Program-made: the position numbers and the translations under genes
Shown here: positions 31,508-37,596 of the stretch, piece by piece
Layout of the letters: the number at the start of each line of letters is the position of its first letter
Position numbering within the stretch: position 1 is the stretch's first letter
The notes under the pieces: generated by a model
The model's database searches: none
What the model was told of the DNA's origin: nothing
Seen by the model: only the letters and a program-made list of their open reading frames with translations
Origin: UBA6264 sp964531505
GTDB taxonomy: Bacteria; Patescibacteriota; Patescibacteriia; UBA2591; UBA6264
Length of the DNA: 37,596 nt
NCBI GenBank assembly: GCA_964531505.1
Contig: CAZHDT010000005.1
Coordinates: 1 to 37,596 of the forward strand
Reading direction: 5' to 3'

Positions 31508-32125
31508 ATGTGCGAATTACTTTTAAATTTATCTATTGGGTTAACAGCTGGTTTAATATCGGGTTTTATTGTTTATATATTTATAAGGTACAGAGAAAAT
31601 CAAAAATGGAAATTGGTAAAGGTACAATTGGTTAAATCTTTAGATTATGTAATGAATAAGACATTGACGAGCATAAGAACTGCTATTGAGATAAAGGTCC
31701 CGATAGAAGTTACTAATATCGGGGCATATGTTAATTTTGTTAAGAAGGAGCTTGCGGAAAAATTTGATAGCCACAAGATAAAATTTGAATATTTAGACCA
31801 AAAAAAACGAGACACACTTTTATCAGACTTTCAAGATATACAAAACTCATTAAAACAACTTAATTCATTATTTATTGGATTTCGTGCAGCTGATCCTTGG
31901 TATGCAGAAGTAATATTTGAATTACAAAACAAGATTAATCATGCATCTAGTGCATATATTATTTTTCCAGAGATTAATATATTTGAACATAATAATAATC
32001 CGAAGTTAAAAAATTGGAGAGAAATGACTTCCGATGGAATTTATGAATTGATTACATTTGTAATTGGCACAAAAAATAATTCATTTATTCAAGATTTGAC
32101 AATAAATAAGAAACGAAAATCCTAA
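31508..32125 (+). CDS. Membrane-anchored protein of unknown function (205 residues)
   Basis: I do not recognise a family. An N-terminal transmembrane helix (about 5-28, LLNLSIGLTAGLISGFIVYI) is followed by a basic stop-transfer stretch (RYRENQKWK). A mostly helical soluble part of about 170 residues follows, with no catalytic motif visible. This is the layout of a signal-anchored cytoplasmic protein. A TATAAT box lies about 30 bases upstream (near 31474), so it probably has its own promoter. It stands between repeat D copy 2 and repeat C copy 1. Small membrane-anchored helical proteins are common in defence loci, but the function here is unknown. Confidence 0.72.
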   Translation: MCELLLNLSIGLTAGLISGFIVYIFIRYRENQKWKLVKVQLVKSLDYVMNKTLTSIRTAIEIKVPIEVTNIGAYVNFVKKELAEKFDSHKIKFEYLDQKKRDTLLSDFQDIQNSLKQLNSLFIGFRAADPWYAEVIFELQNKINHASSAYIIFPEINIFEHNNNPKLKNWREMTSDGIYELITFVIGTKNNSFIQDLTINKKRKS

Positions 32126-32231
32126 AAATTTAATTAAAGAGCTGGGTAATTCCTCACTTTTTGTCTTAATTAAATTGTAAAGTTAGCTATAATTAAATTA
32201 AATCAAGGTATCGTAAGGCAAGGATTGTTCG

Positions 32232-32330
32232 GCTATCCAGGTTCCCACATCGTCCCATCGCCTAAGTTGATAAATTTTAGTGCTTTTCGTTGGTATAAAA
32301 TTACTTATAAATGAGCTGTTAAAATAAATT
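32232..32330 (+). repeat. Repeat C, copy 1, carrying an extended -10 promoter
   Basis: These 99 bases (GCTATCCAGGTTCCCACATC and on) end directly at the ATG of the gene at 32331. Copy 2 (33229-33325) differs by five substitutions and a 2-base gap. Inside is TG-G-TATAAA (32291-32299), an extended -10 box whose start point would lie about 25 bases before the gene. So the repeat supplies the promoter and the 5' leader of the cassette gene. Confidence 0.85.
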
Positions 32331-33179
32331 ATGGAATTAAAGAATAAAATGGAAAAATTTAATAAACGATGGAATATAACATCAACAGATTCTCATAAGG
32401 AGGCTTTTAATAAATTTAAGAGGAGAATTTTAAATATTTTAGAAAATATCGATCATCATGTTAAAAAAGAAGGTATAGAAAAATTTTGCCAGTATTATGG
32501 TATAGAAAAAATTTGGCAAAAGGATAGTTTTGCTTTAAACGAGAATATTATTAAGCGTTTACGGGCAGAAAAAGCCGAAGAAGAATTTTATAGGCTTATT
32601 GAAATAATTTTTTCTTTAGATATAACTATCAACATGGTAGATGCTGATGATTTCGGATTAGTATATCATGACGATAATTATCGCAAGAAAATTTTATTAA
32701 AAAAGACTATAGAAGCTATTGAATTATCTGATATAAATTTATCAATAGCAGTTTTAAATAATGATGAAGTAATTCTATATCCTAAAGGGGAGGAGAAACT
32801 TGATGATGAGCTTGTAAATTACGTCTTGTCATTTTTGGATGGTAAAAGCGATGAACATTTTAAGGATGCTCTAAAATTTTATCAAGAAAAAAAATACATA
32901 AAGTCGGCGGAAAGTTTAAGGAGGGCTTTGGAGGAATTTTTGAAATCTAAGTTAAAAAATACAAAAGGATTAAAGAATAATATTATAGAGTTGGGGGCGA
33001 AATTAAAATCTGATGGCAGAAATCCACAAATCAGGAATATCATATCTCAACTTTTTTCTTACTTGGATGAATATTTTAATAAGAATAGCAAGCATGAAGA
33101 TGGAGATATTGATTCTTTAGAAAATGAGTATCTAATTTATCAAATTGCTTTGTTAATACGTTATTTGAATAAAAAATAG
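32331..33179 (+). CDS. Uncharacterised protein with HEPN/Abi-like helical C-terminus (282 residues)
   Basis: I do not recognise a named family. The N-terminal half (about 1-130) is helical and charged: KEAFNKFKRRILNILENIDH, GIEKIWQKDSFALNE, then a DADDFGLVYHDDNYR loop. The C-terminal part has a TPR-like AESLRRALEEFLKSKL (about 193-208), NIISQLFSYLDEYFNKNSKHE (about 232-252) and ends LENEYLIYQIALLIRYLNKK. That C-terminal pattern is similar to helical domains of abortive-infection-type proteins; I make this link from memory of the pattern and not from a search. It is bracketed by the two C repeats, with copy 1 forming its leader. No neighbour is co-transcribed. Confidence 0.72.
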   Translation: MELKNKMEKFNKRWNITSTDSHKEAFNKFKRRILNILENIDHHVKKEGIEKFCQYYGIEKIWQKDSFALNENIIKRLRAEKAEEEFYRLIEIIFSLDITINMVDADDFGLVYHDDNYRKKILLKKTIEAIELSDINLSIAVLNNDEVILYPKGEEKLDDELVNYVLSFLDGKSDEHFKDALKFYQEKKYIKSAESLRRALEEFLKSKLKNTKGLKNNIIELGAKLKSDGRNPQIRNIISQLFSYLDEYFNKNSKHEDGDIDSLENEYLIYQIALLIRYLNKK

Positions 33180-33228
33180 AGAGGATAATTCCAATTTAAA
33201 GAATCTTTAATTTTATTATTTAACATTA

Positions 33229-33325
33229 GCTATCCAAGTTCCCACATCGTCCCATCGCCCGAGTTGATAAATTTTAGTTTTTCGCTGGTATAAAATTATT
33301 TATAAATGAGCTGTTAAAATAAATT
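33229..33325 (+). repeat. Repeat C, copy 2
   Basis: This is a near-identical direct copy of 32232-32330. It begins 49 bases after the cassette gene stop and is followed 7 bases later by repeat B copy 1. The extended -10 box (TGGTATAAA) is kept, although no gene follows within the next 180 bases. Confidence 0.85.
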
Positions 33326-33332
33326 AATTTGT

Positions 33333-33430
33333 AATGGGGTCAGACCCCAAATTTGTCTCTTCCCCAGCCCGCTCTCAGTGTATGTTATAGAGCGTTTTTT
33401 TAAATTTAGCATTATTTTAACTAATTTTTA
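33333..33430 (+). repeat. Repeat B, copy 1, with REP palindrome and terminator-like hairpin
   Basis: About 98 bases start with AAT and the palindrome GGGGTCAGACCCC (33336-33348). They then have the shared core CCCCAGCCCGCTCTCAG and the hairpin CGCTCT/AGAGCG (33370-33375 with 33389-33394) followed by seven T. The copy at 33982-34078 matches at about 91 positions. The core is also in the element at 3921-4017. Confidence 0.85.
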
Positions 33431-33456
33431 TTATAAAAGTTATCCCCAAACCAATG

Positions 33457-33485
33457 TTGACCTAAAGATAATCTTAGGTTATACT
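33457..33485 (+). promoter_or_regulatory. Promoter and palindromic operator of the toxin-antitoxin pair
   Basis: TTGACC (33457-33462), a 17-base gap and TATACT (33480-33485) form a promoter. The imperfect palindrome ACCTAAAGATAATCTTAGGT (33460-33479) fills the spacer and touches the -35. This position suits autorepression by the antitoxin or the antitoxin-toxin complex. Confidence 0.65.
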
Positions 33486-33505
33486 TTAATTATAATAAAT
33501 AAAAT

Positions 33506-33730
33506 ATGAAATATATGGAAAATATTATTGGATTAAAAGATTTAAGACAAAAAATGGCAGAATATTCTGAAAAAGTTAAAAAGGGAAAATCTTTTATTGT
33601 TGTTAAACGTTCTAAACCTTTATTTAAAATAAGTCCCATTCAAGAAAATGAAATATGGGAGTCGGTTATCGATTTTACAAAAATTAAAAAAGGGGGTATT
33701 GACGTCAATGACCTTCTTTCAAGATTGTAA
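33506..33730 (+). CDS. Phd/YefM-type antitoxin
   Basis: This 74-residue protein has the Phd/YefM DNA-binding N-terminus (ENIIGLKDLRQKMAEYSEKV, then KKGKSFIVVKRSKPLFKISPI) and a short C-terminal toxin-binding tail. It would repress its own promoter and neutralise the toxin encoded 3 bases downstream. The start may be ATG 33506 or ATG 33515 (MENIIGL); the second fits the family better, the first is nearer the promoter. No Shine-Dalgarno sequence is seen at either. The pair is bracketed by repeat B copies. Confidence 0.85.
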   Translation: MKYMENIIGLKDLRQKMAEYSEKVKKGKSFIVVKRSKPLFKISPIQENEIWESVIDFTKIKKGGIDVNDLLSRL

Positions 33731-33732
33731 TT

Positions 33733-33972
33733 ATGGATAAAATTGCAAAAGTTTTACAAGGATTGACTAAAAAGGAAAAAGAAATAATTAAAAATATTTT
33801 AATTCAAGTTAAGAAAAAAGATTTCAAAAATTTGGATATTAAAAAATTGAAAAGCAAAGATAATATTTTTAGAGTAAGAAAAGGGAAGATAAGAATAATT
33901 TATCATTTGAAACAGGAGGGGATTATGATTTTATCTATAGAAAGAAGAAGCGAAAAAACATATAAATTTTGA
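33733..33972 (+). CDS. RelE/ParE-type toxin
   Basis: The 79-residue basic protein has the RelE/ParE pattern: an N-terminal helical hairpin (KVLQGLTKKEKEIIKNILIQ), then NLDIKKLKSKDNIFRVRKGKIRIIYH in parts (about 36-60), and IMILSIERRSEKTYKF at the end. The RVRxGxxRIIY strand and the basic Arg/Lys end fit an RNA-cleaving RelE-like toxin. The relevant residues are only inferred. It follows the antitoxin by 3 bases and stops with TGA. Repeat B copy 2 starts 10 bases after. Confidence 0.85.
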   Translation: MDKIAKVLQGLTKKEKEIIKNILIQVKKKDFKNLDIKKLKSKDNIFRVRKGKIRIIYHLKQEGIMILSIERRSEKTYKF

Positions 33973-33981
33973 TATAATAAT

Positions 33982-34078
33982 AATGGGGTCAGACCCCAAA
34001 TTTGTCTCTTCGTCAGCCCGCTCTCAGTGTATGTTATAGAGCGTTTTTTTAAGTTTAGCATTATGCCAGCTAATTTTA
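33982..34078 (+). repeat. Repeat B, copy 2
   Basis: This is a direct copy of 33333-33430 with the same palindrome (33985-33997) and terminator-like hairpin (34019-34024 with 34038-34043, then seven T), placed to end transcription of the toxin gene. A further small palindrome, GGTCGGACC, lies at 34108-34116. Confidence 0.85.
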
Positions 34079-34177
34079 TTTTTTTAATCAAAAACCAAAA
34101 ACTGAGAGGTCGGACCATTCAGGTTTTTTTAAAAAGGGATTTAGGTAACAGCACTTTTGATAATAATTTGGTTATGG

Positions 34178-34183
34178 TATAAT
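34178..34183 (+). promoter_or_regulatory. -10 box of a leaderless-type promoter
   Basis: TATAAT at 34178-34183 is only 6 bases before the ATG at 34190. A TTGATA lies at 34157-34162 with a shorter than ideal 15-base gap. Transcription would begin at or next to the start codon. Confidence 0.5.
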
Positions 34184-34189
34184 GAAATT

Positions 34190-34510
34190 ATGATAGAAAA
34201 AAATAGAACAAAATTATTATCGTGGAGTTTAATCAACGCCGCTGGGACACTAGGATATGTGTTTATTATCTCCCAGGTTCTTTTTTTTGGAGAAAAGATT
34301 TTTGGAAAAATGAAAAGTCCATGGGGGCCATTTATTATTCTTCTTTTATTTGTTTTTTCTGCGGTGGTTGTCGGTCTATTGATTTTTGGAAAAGTAATCC
34401 ATCTTTATTTGGACAACCAAAAGAAAGAGGCCATTAGATTGCTATTTTATACCATTGGCTGGCTGTTTTTAGGAATTATTATTTGTTTATTAATCTGCTT
34501 ATTATTTTAA
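34190..34510 (+). CDS. Small membrane protein with three transmembrane helices
   Basis: I do not recognise a family. The 106-residue protein has three hydrophobic helices (about 11-34, 42-65 and 78-104) with short polar loops (GEKIFGKMKSPWG, HLYLDNQKKEA). Counted from the open frame, a TTG start at 34157 is possible. That codon falls inside the promoter region, so ATG 34190 (MIEKNRTKLLSWS) is preferred. It stands alone between the cassette array and the helicase gene. Confidence 0.72.
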   Translation: MIEKNRTKLLSWSLINAAGTLGYVFIISQVLFFGEKIFGKMKSPWGPFIILLLFVFSAVVVGLLIFGKVIHLYLDNQKKEAIRLLFYTIGWLFLGIIICLLICLLF

Positions 34511-34637
34511 ATTATTTAATTTAAAACAATAAATTAGAAAACGTAAATTGGAAAAACAGGACTAATTCGCTGTTTTATCAACTATTATTTTTTAATGAAA
34601 TAGCATGACAGTTTTTAGATAAAAGAATTTTGATTTA

Positions 34638-35873
34638 ATGACCCAATCTAAGGCGCTCAAAATTTTAAAATCAGGAGTAAATATTTTTTTAACCGGTTCA
34701 GCGGGAACCGGTAAAACTTTTTTATTAAACAAATTTGTTTTGGATTTGAAAAAAAATAATATTAAGGTTGCCGTAACCGCTTCTACTGGAATTGCCGCGA
34801 CTCACCTCAGAGGCAGAACAATTCATTCATGGTCAGGCATTGGCATTAAAAATAAGATGAACAAGGAAGCAATGAAAAAACTCATTAAAAGTAAAGATTT
34901 TTTTAAAAGAATTAGGGAAACAAAAGTTTTAATTATTGACGAAATATCAATGTTTGACGCAGACAGGCTCGACCTAGTTGATAGAATTTGTAAAAATATT
35001 AAAGACCCATTTTTGCCATTTGGTGGACTTCAAACAATAATGAGCGGCGATTTTTTTCAGCTTCCGCCGGTTAGTCAAAACCAAAAATTAAAATTTGCTT
35101 ATGAATCATCTGTTTGGAAAAATTCAAATATCAAGGTTTGTTATTTAAGCAAGCAGTTTAGGCAAAATGATTTAAAATTTACCAATGTTTTAAATAAAAT
35201 TAGGCTTAATGAAGCGGGTTGGGAGGAGCTTAATTTATTAAAAACGCGGTTAAATCAATCAACAGACAGCTCTATTAATCCAACCAAATTATATACTCAC
35301 AATATTAGCGTTGACGCAATTAATGATTATGAATTATCTAGAATTAAAGAAAAGGAAATGATTTATAATATGGCCGATCGTGGCCAAAAAGATTTAGTGG
35401 ATTTTTTAAAGAAAAATTGTTTAGTCCCTGAGACTTTAAAACTAAAAGTTGGCGCGATTGTGATGTTTGTTAAAAATAATTTTGAAGCTGGTTATGTCAA
35501 CGGCACCCTTGGGAAAGTAATTGCTTTTGATGATAATAAATCTCCGATTGTTAAGATAAATTCAGGCCGTAAAATTACTGCTTTGCCGGCTAGTTGGGAT
35601 TTTGAAGAAGACAATAATATTATTGCCACTATTAGACAAATTCCCTTGCGTTTAGCTTGGGCCATTACAATTCATAAGAGCCAAGGAATGAGTTTGGACG
35701 CCGCGGAAATTGATTTATCAAAATCTTTTGAATGCGGGATGGGTTATGTCGCTTTATCAAGAGTAAGGAGATTGGACAATATTAAACTGATAGGAATAAA
35801 CGAAATGGCGTTAAAAGTCAATCCAGAAGTAGTTGAAAAAGACAAGGAATTTAAAAAAATATCACAAATATAG
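34638..35873 (+). CDS. PIF1-like superfamily 1 DNA helicase
   Basis: This 411-residue protein carries the SF1B helicase motifs in order. They are Walker A FLTGSAGTGKTFLL (about 17-30), motif Ia ASTGIAATHLRGRTIHSWSG, motif II LIIDEISMFDADRLD, motif III GGLQTIMSGDFFQLPPV, LSKQFRQND (motif IV), AITIHKSQGMSLDAAEI (motif V) and GYVALSRVR (motif VI). PIF1 enzymes unwind forks, R-loops and G-quadruplexes from 5' to 3'. The compact length is in line with bacterial PIF1 proteins. It seems to stand alone; the 127 bases before it contain no clear promoter. Bacterial PIF1 genes occur on chromosomes and on mobile elements. Confidence 0.93.
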   Translation: MTQSKALKILKSGVNIFLTGSAGTGKTFLLNKFVLDLKKNNIKVAVTASTGIAATHLRGRTIHSWSGIGIKNKMNKEAMKKLIKSKDFFKRIRETKVLIIDEISMFDADRLDLVDRICKNIKDPFLPFGGLQTIMSGDFFQLPPVSQNQKLKFAYESSVWKNSNIKVCYLSKQFRQNDLKFTNVLNKIRLNEAGWEELNLLKTRLNQSTDSSINPTKLYTHNISVDAINDYELSRIKEKEMIYNMADRGQKDLVDFLKKNCLVPETLKLKVGAIVMFVKNNFEAGYVNGTLGKVIAFDDNKSPIVKINSGRKITALPASWDFEEDNNIIATIRQIPLRLAWAITIHKSQGMSLDAAEIDLSKSFECGMGYVALSRVRRLDNIKLIGINEMALKVNPEVVEKDKEFKKISQI

Positions 35874-35905
35874 AAAATAATTAATATTTTTTAAAATAAA
35901 TTTTT

Positions 35906-36106
35906 ATGGATGAAGAAATAAAAAAACGGCTTGATTTGCAAGACGAATTACTAAAAAAAATTTATATTTCAACCGAAAAGACACGCAAGTATTTTTTAAC
36001 CACCATCATTATGGCAATCGCGACCTTTGTTATTCCTTTAATCGTTATAATTTTTATTTTACCCTGGTTTATAAATACTTATATGTCAAGTTTAGGGGCT
36101 TTTTAA
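35906..36106 (+). CDS. Small single-TM protein (66 residues)
   Basis: I do not recognise a family. The N-terminal 27 residues are a charged helix (DEEIKKRLDLQDELLKKIYI). They are followed by one long hydrophobic helix (about 29-55, LTTIIMAIATFVIPLIVIIF) and a short polar tail. Such small bitopic proteins are frequent in CPR genomes. It starts 32 bases after the helicase gene. Confidence 0.65.
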   Translation: MDEEIKKRLDLQDELLKKIYISTEKTRKYFLTTIIMAIATFVIPLIVIIFILPWFINTYMSSLGAF

Positions 36107-36263
36107 TTTTTTATATTATTTCCTTGCTTTTTATCTAAAGATAGCGCATACTTTAATTAAATAAGTCCATTTGCTTTATTTAAAAAACTTTGAAATTAGA
36201 TCGTAATAAATAAATTATTATAAATAATAAATTAATTTAATTAAAAAAATAATACATAATTAT

Positions 36264-36818
36264 ATGGGAGATTTTAAAAGAAGTGGTAATAAGCGTTTTA
36301 GTGGAGGTGGATCCGGCAGGCGGGATGGGGGCAGGCCTAATTTTCCCAGAAAAAGTTGGGGCGGGTCGGGAAGTAATAGCCGCGGTCCAGTTACTATGCA
36401 TCAAGCGGTTTGCGACCAATGCGGGAAGTCTTGCGAAGTTCCTTTTCGTCCGACTGACGGCAAGCCAGTATATTGTAATATTTGTTTTGAGACTAAGAAA
36501 AAAACTGGAGATGATAGAGGGGGAGATAGATTTCCACAAAAAAGTTTTAATAGTTATAAAGCTCCAATTAGAAGCGATTTTGGAGGTAATACTGGTCGAA
36601 GCAATAATGACGAATTGAAAAAGCAGTTAGAGATATTGAGTGGTAAAATAGATCAGCTTATTAAAATCGTGGAATCTATAAAAAATAATGATCCATTAAT
36701 GTTAGAAAAAGGAGTAAAAGCAAAAGTCAAAAAAGTAAAAGAAATAGAAAAAAAGATTCCAGTTATTAAACCTATTAAAAAAGCAGCAAAAAAGATTTTA
36801 AAAAAGACAAAGAAATAA
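36264..36818 (+). CDS. Zinc-ribbon protein with RGG-like N-terminus and lysine-rich C-terminus
   Basis: The 184-residue protein has three parts. First comes a Gly/Arg/Ser-rich disordered segment (about 1-45, RFSGGGSGRRDGGRPN). Then a compact zinc ribbon (about 48-76) has CDQCG, the CEVPFRPTDGKPVYC segment and CNICF; Cys50/53 and Cys71/74 are the likely ligands. A C-terminal part follows with a short coiled coil (ELKKQLEILSGKIDQLIKIV) and a Lys-rich end. The zinc-ribbon pattern occurs in a group of small CPR and Chloroflexi proteins. RGG-like and Lys-rich regions suggest nucleic-acid binding, but the function is not known. A good terminator follows. The 157 bases in front (36107-36263) hold no gene. 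Confidence 0.85.
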   Translation: MGDFKRSGNKRFSGGGSGRRDGGRPNFPRKSWGGSGSNSRGPVTMHQAVCDQCGKSCEVPFRPTDGKPVYCNICFETKKKTGDDRGGDRFPQKSFNSYKAPIRSDFGGNTGRSNNDELKKQLEILSGKIDQLIKIVESIKNNDPLMLEKGVKAKVKKVKEIEKKIPVIKPIKKAAKKILKKTKK

Positions 36819-36839
36819 AGTTTTTATAGAAAAATGAAA

Positions 36840-36865
36840 TGACCCGCTGATAGCGGGTCATTTTT
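36840..36865. terminator. Bidirectional intrinsic terminator
   Basis: TGACCCGCT/AGCGGGTCA (36840-36848 with 36852-36860, loop GAT) has a T-run on the right and an A-rich stretch on the left. It separates the convergent zinc-ribbon and MBL-fold genes and can serve both. Confidence 0.92.
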
Positions 36866-36880
36866 ATGAGTTTTTCACAT

Positions 36881-37596
36881 CTATAATTCATATGTCATGC
36901 CTTCGTGTGAGGCCCTAACAAAACAACTTCCTCCCATTTTTTTTATTTCATCTTGAGTGATTTCAGCTATTTCCTCAATTTTTTCATCTGATGCCCCCGG
37001 GTCATGATGAAAAGTTACCAGGTTTTTGACTTTGGCCACAAAGGCCGTCTGAGCGACAGCTTCAGGATAAGAATGCCCCCAGCCTCGATGGGATATTCCA
37101 GTTATACCGTTATACTCATTTTGAGTATATTGGCAATCGGTAATCCAGAGATCTGCGTCCATAGCAACTTTGATTAATTGCGGATCCGGGTAACATGGGT
37201 CAAACGGCTCGTTATCCGTTGTATATGCAAGAATTTTTCCATTAGGAAAAATAAACCTTACCCCATAGGTCTCTTGGGGATGGTTCAGTTTAAAAAACTG
37301 AATGAATGGAGATGATCCAGAGGGAGGTATTATCATCGCATCATGAATGTCTGTAAATGCGATTCCCTCTGTAATTTTTTCAATTTCTTCCCAATAAATT
37401 GGAAAAGTTGGAGGGTCCATCTGTCCCTTCAAACAGCTTTCAGCTGTCTTTCTCCATGTGGTCCCTCCGTAGAAGTGCCATTGATTAGCAATTCCAGAGG
37501 CTTTATTCATATACAGGGGACCAAAAAATGGCAATCCTTGGATATGATCCCAGTGCACATGGGATATGATGAAACTGATATTCAATCCCTTATCAG
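36881..37596 (-). CDS. Metallo-beta-lactamase-fold hydrolase, 5' end beyond the window
   Basis: The minus-strand frame stays open to the window edge (upstream codons read DKGLNISFIISHVHWDHIQG), so the N-terminus is missing. Visible parts are the metal motif HVHWDH, then IPPSGSSPFIQFFKLNHPQE, GVRFIFPNGKILAYTTDNEP, DADLWITDCQYT (metal Asp region), GHSYPEAVAQTAFVAKVKNL and FHHDPGASDEKIEE. The pattern resembles the phnP/RNase Z/cAMP-phosphodiesterase part of the MBL superfamily, but the substrate is unclear. TTG at 37585 is not a credible start. The base composition is unlike its neighbours: sampled 60-base lines are 40-50% G+C, against about 30% elsewhere, which suggests transfer from another lineage. 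Confidence 0.85.
   Translation of the reverse strand, partial: DKGLNISFIISHVHWDHIQGLPFFGPLYMNKASGIANQWHFYGGTTWRKTAESCLKGQMDPPTFPIYWEEIEKITEGIAFTDIHDAMIIPPSGSSPFIQFFKLNHPQETYGVRFIFPNGKILAYTTDNEPFDPCYPDPQLIKVAMDADLWITDCQYTQNEYNGITGISHRGWGHSYPEAVAQTAFVAKVKNLVTFHHDPGASDEKIEEIAEITQDEIKKMGGSCFVRASHEGMTYEL

Noticed and set aside
32232..32290. Integron attC-like site in repeat C
   Set aside because: I found no convincing R'/R'' core pair (GTTRRRY and RYYYAAC) and no integron integrase in the window.
30421..34116. Possible CRISPR array in the repeat-rich region
   Set aside because: Repeats are in pairs of different families, 27-99 bases long and 430-1000 bases apart, with genes between. There is no regular repeat-spacer unit and no cas gene.
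36237..36539. Minus-strand and alternative-frame open frames over the zinc-ribbon gene
   Set aside because: They are shadows of the real frame, which has the clear C4 ribbon and a matching terminator.
1..37596. UGA recoding to glycine, as in some CPR groups
   Set aside because: Several genes end with TGA at the expected family length (toxin at 33972) or in a sensible place (31361), and no gene needs read-through of TGA.

Overview
The window looks like a chromosome segment of a Candidate Phyla Radiation (Patescibacteria, probably Parcubacteria-like) bacterium. This is inference from AT-rich DNA (by eye about one third G+C), compact operons with few Shine-Dalgarno sequences, a short HrcA, a lysine-rich extension on ribosomal protein S9, and small zinc-ribbon, GIY-YIG and HEPN-type proteins. 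TGA is used as a stop (for example at 31361 and 33972), so the glycine-UGA code of SR1/Gracilibacteria does not apply. No rRNA operon is present, so placement stays tentative.

Housekeeping part (1-13.9 kb): lepA, an FtsB/DivIC-like gene, a PAP2 phosphatase and an orphan PorB-like subunit form one + strand operon ending in a strong terminator. Two minus-strand tRNA genes (Met-CAT, Leu-CAA) follow, with a REP-like palindromic element between them. topA and dprA form a minus-strand operon, divergent from murG. A heat-shock operon hrcA-grpE-hsp20-dnaK is preceded by a perfect CIRCE operator that contains the -35 box of its promoter. A membrane protein of unknown function and rpsI follow.

Envelope glycan part (13.9-20.9 kb): a Wzx-type flippase, a GT4-like glycosyltransferase, three GT2 enzymes and a Wzy/O-antigen-ligase-like polymerase lie head to tail. 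Together they could assemble, flip and polymerise a surface polysaccharide.

Accessory part (20.9-34.2 kb) starts at a tRNA-Gln with its own consensus promoter. It then holds two tandem perfect hairpins, a solo GIY-YIG nuclease, a possibly structured segment with a 16-nt match to the 3' end of 23S rRNA, radC, and an island of eight intact genes plus one gene remnant. The island contains a ClpP-fold serine protease of the SDH type, a TIGR04255 protein, an unknown protein, a HEPN-like protein, a second partial copy of the protease 3' end (a recombination scar), a membrane coiled-coil protein, and a type III restriction-modification pair. A HEPN protein with an intact RX4H motif sits between mod and res. 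Downstream (30.4-34.1 kb) is a run of small cassettes. Single genes, or a toxin-antitoxin pair, are each bracketed by their own family of near-identical repeats; one repeat carries a promoter and another a terminator.

Last part (34.2-37.6 kb): a small membrane protein with a leaderless-type promoter, a PIF1-like helicase, a small single-TM protein, a zinc-ribbon/RGG-like protein with a terminator, and the 3' part of a metallo-beta-lactamase-fold gene of visibly higher G+C. That gene runs off the window end.

The best candidates for something new are the HEPN nuclease inside the type III R-M operon, the SDH-protease/TIGR04255/HEPN gene set with its recombination scar, and the repeat-bracketed cassette array.
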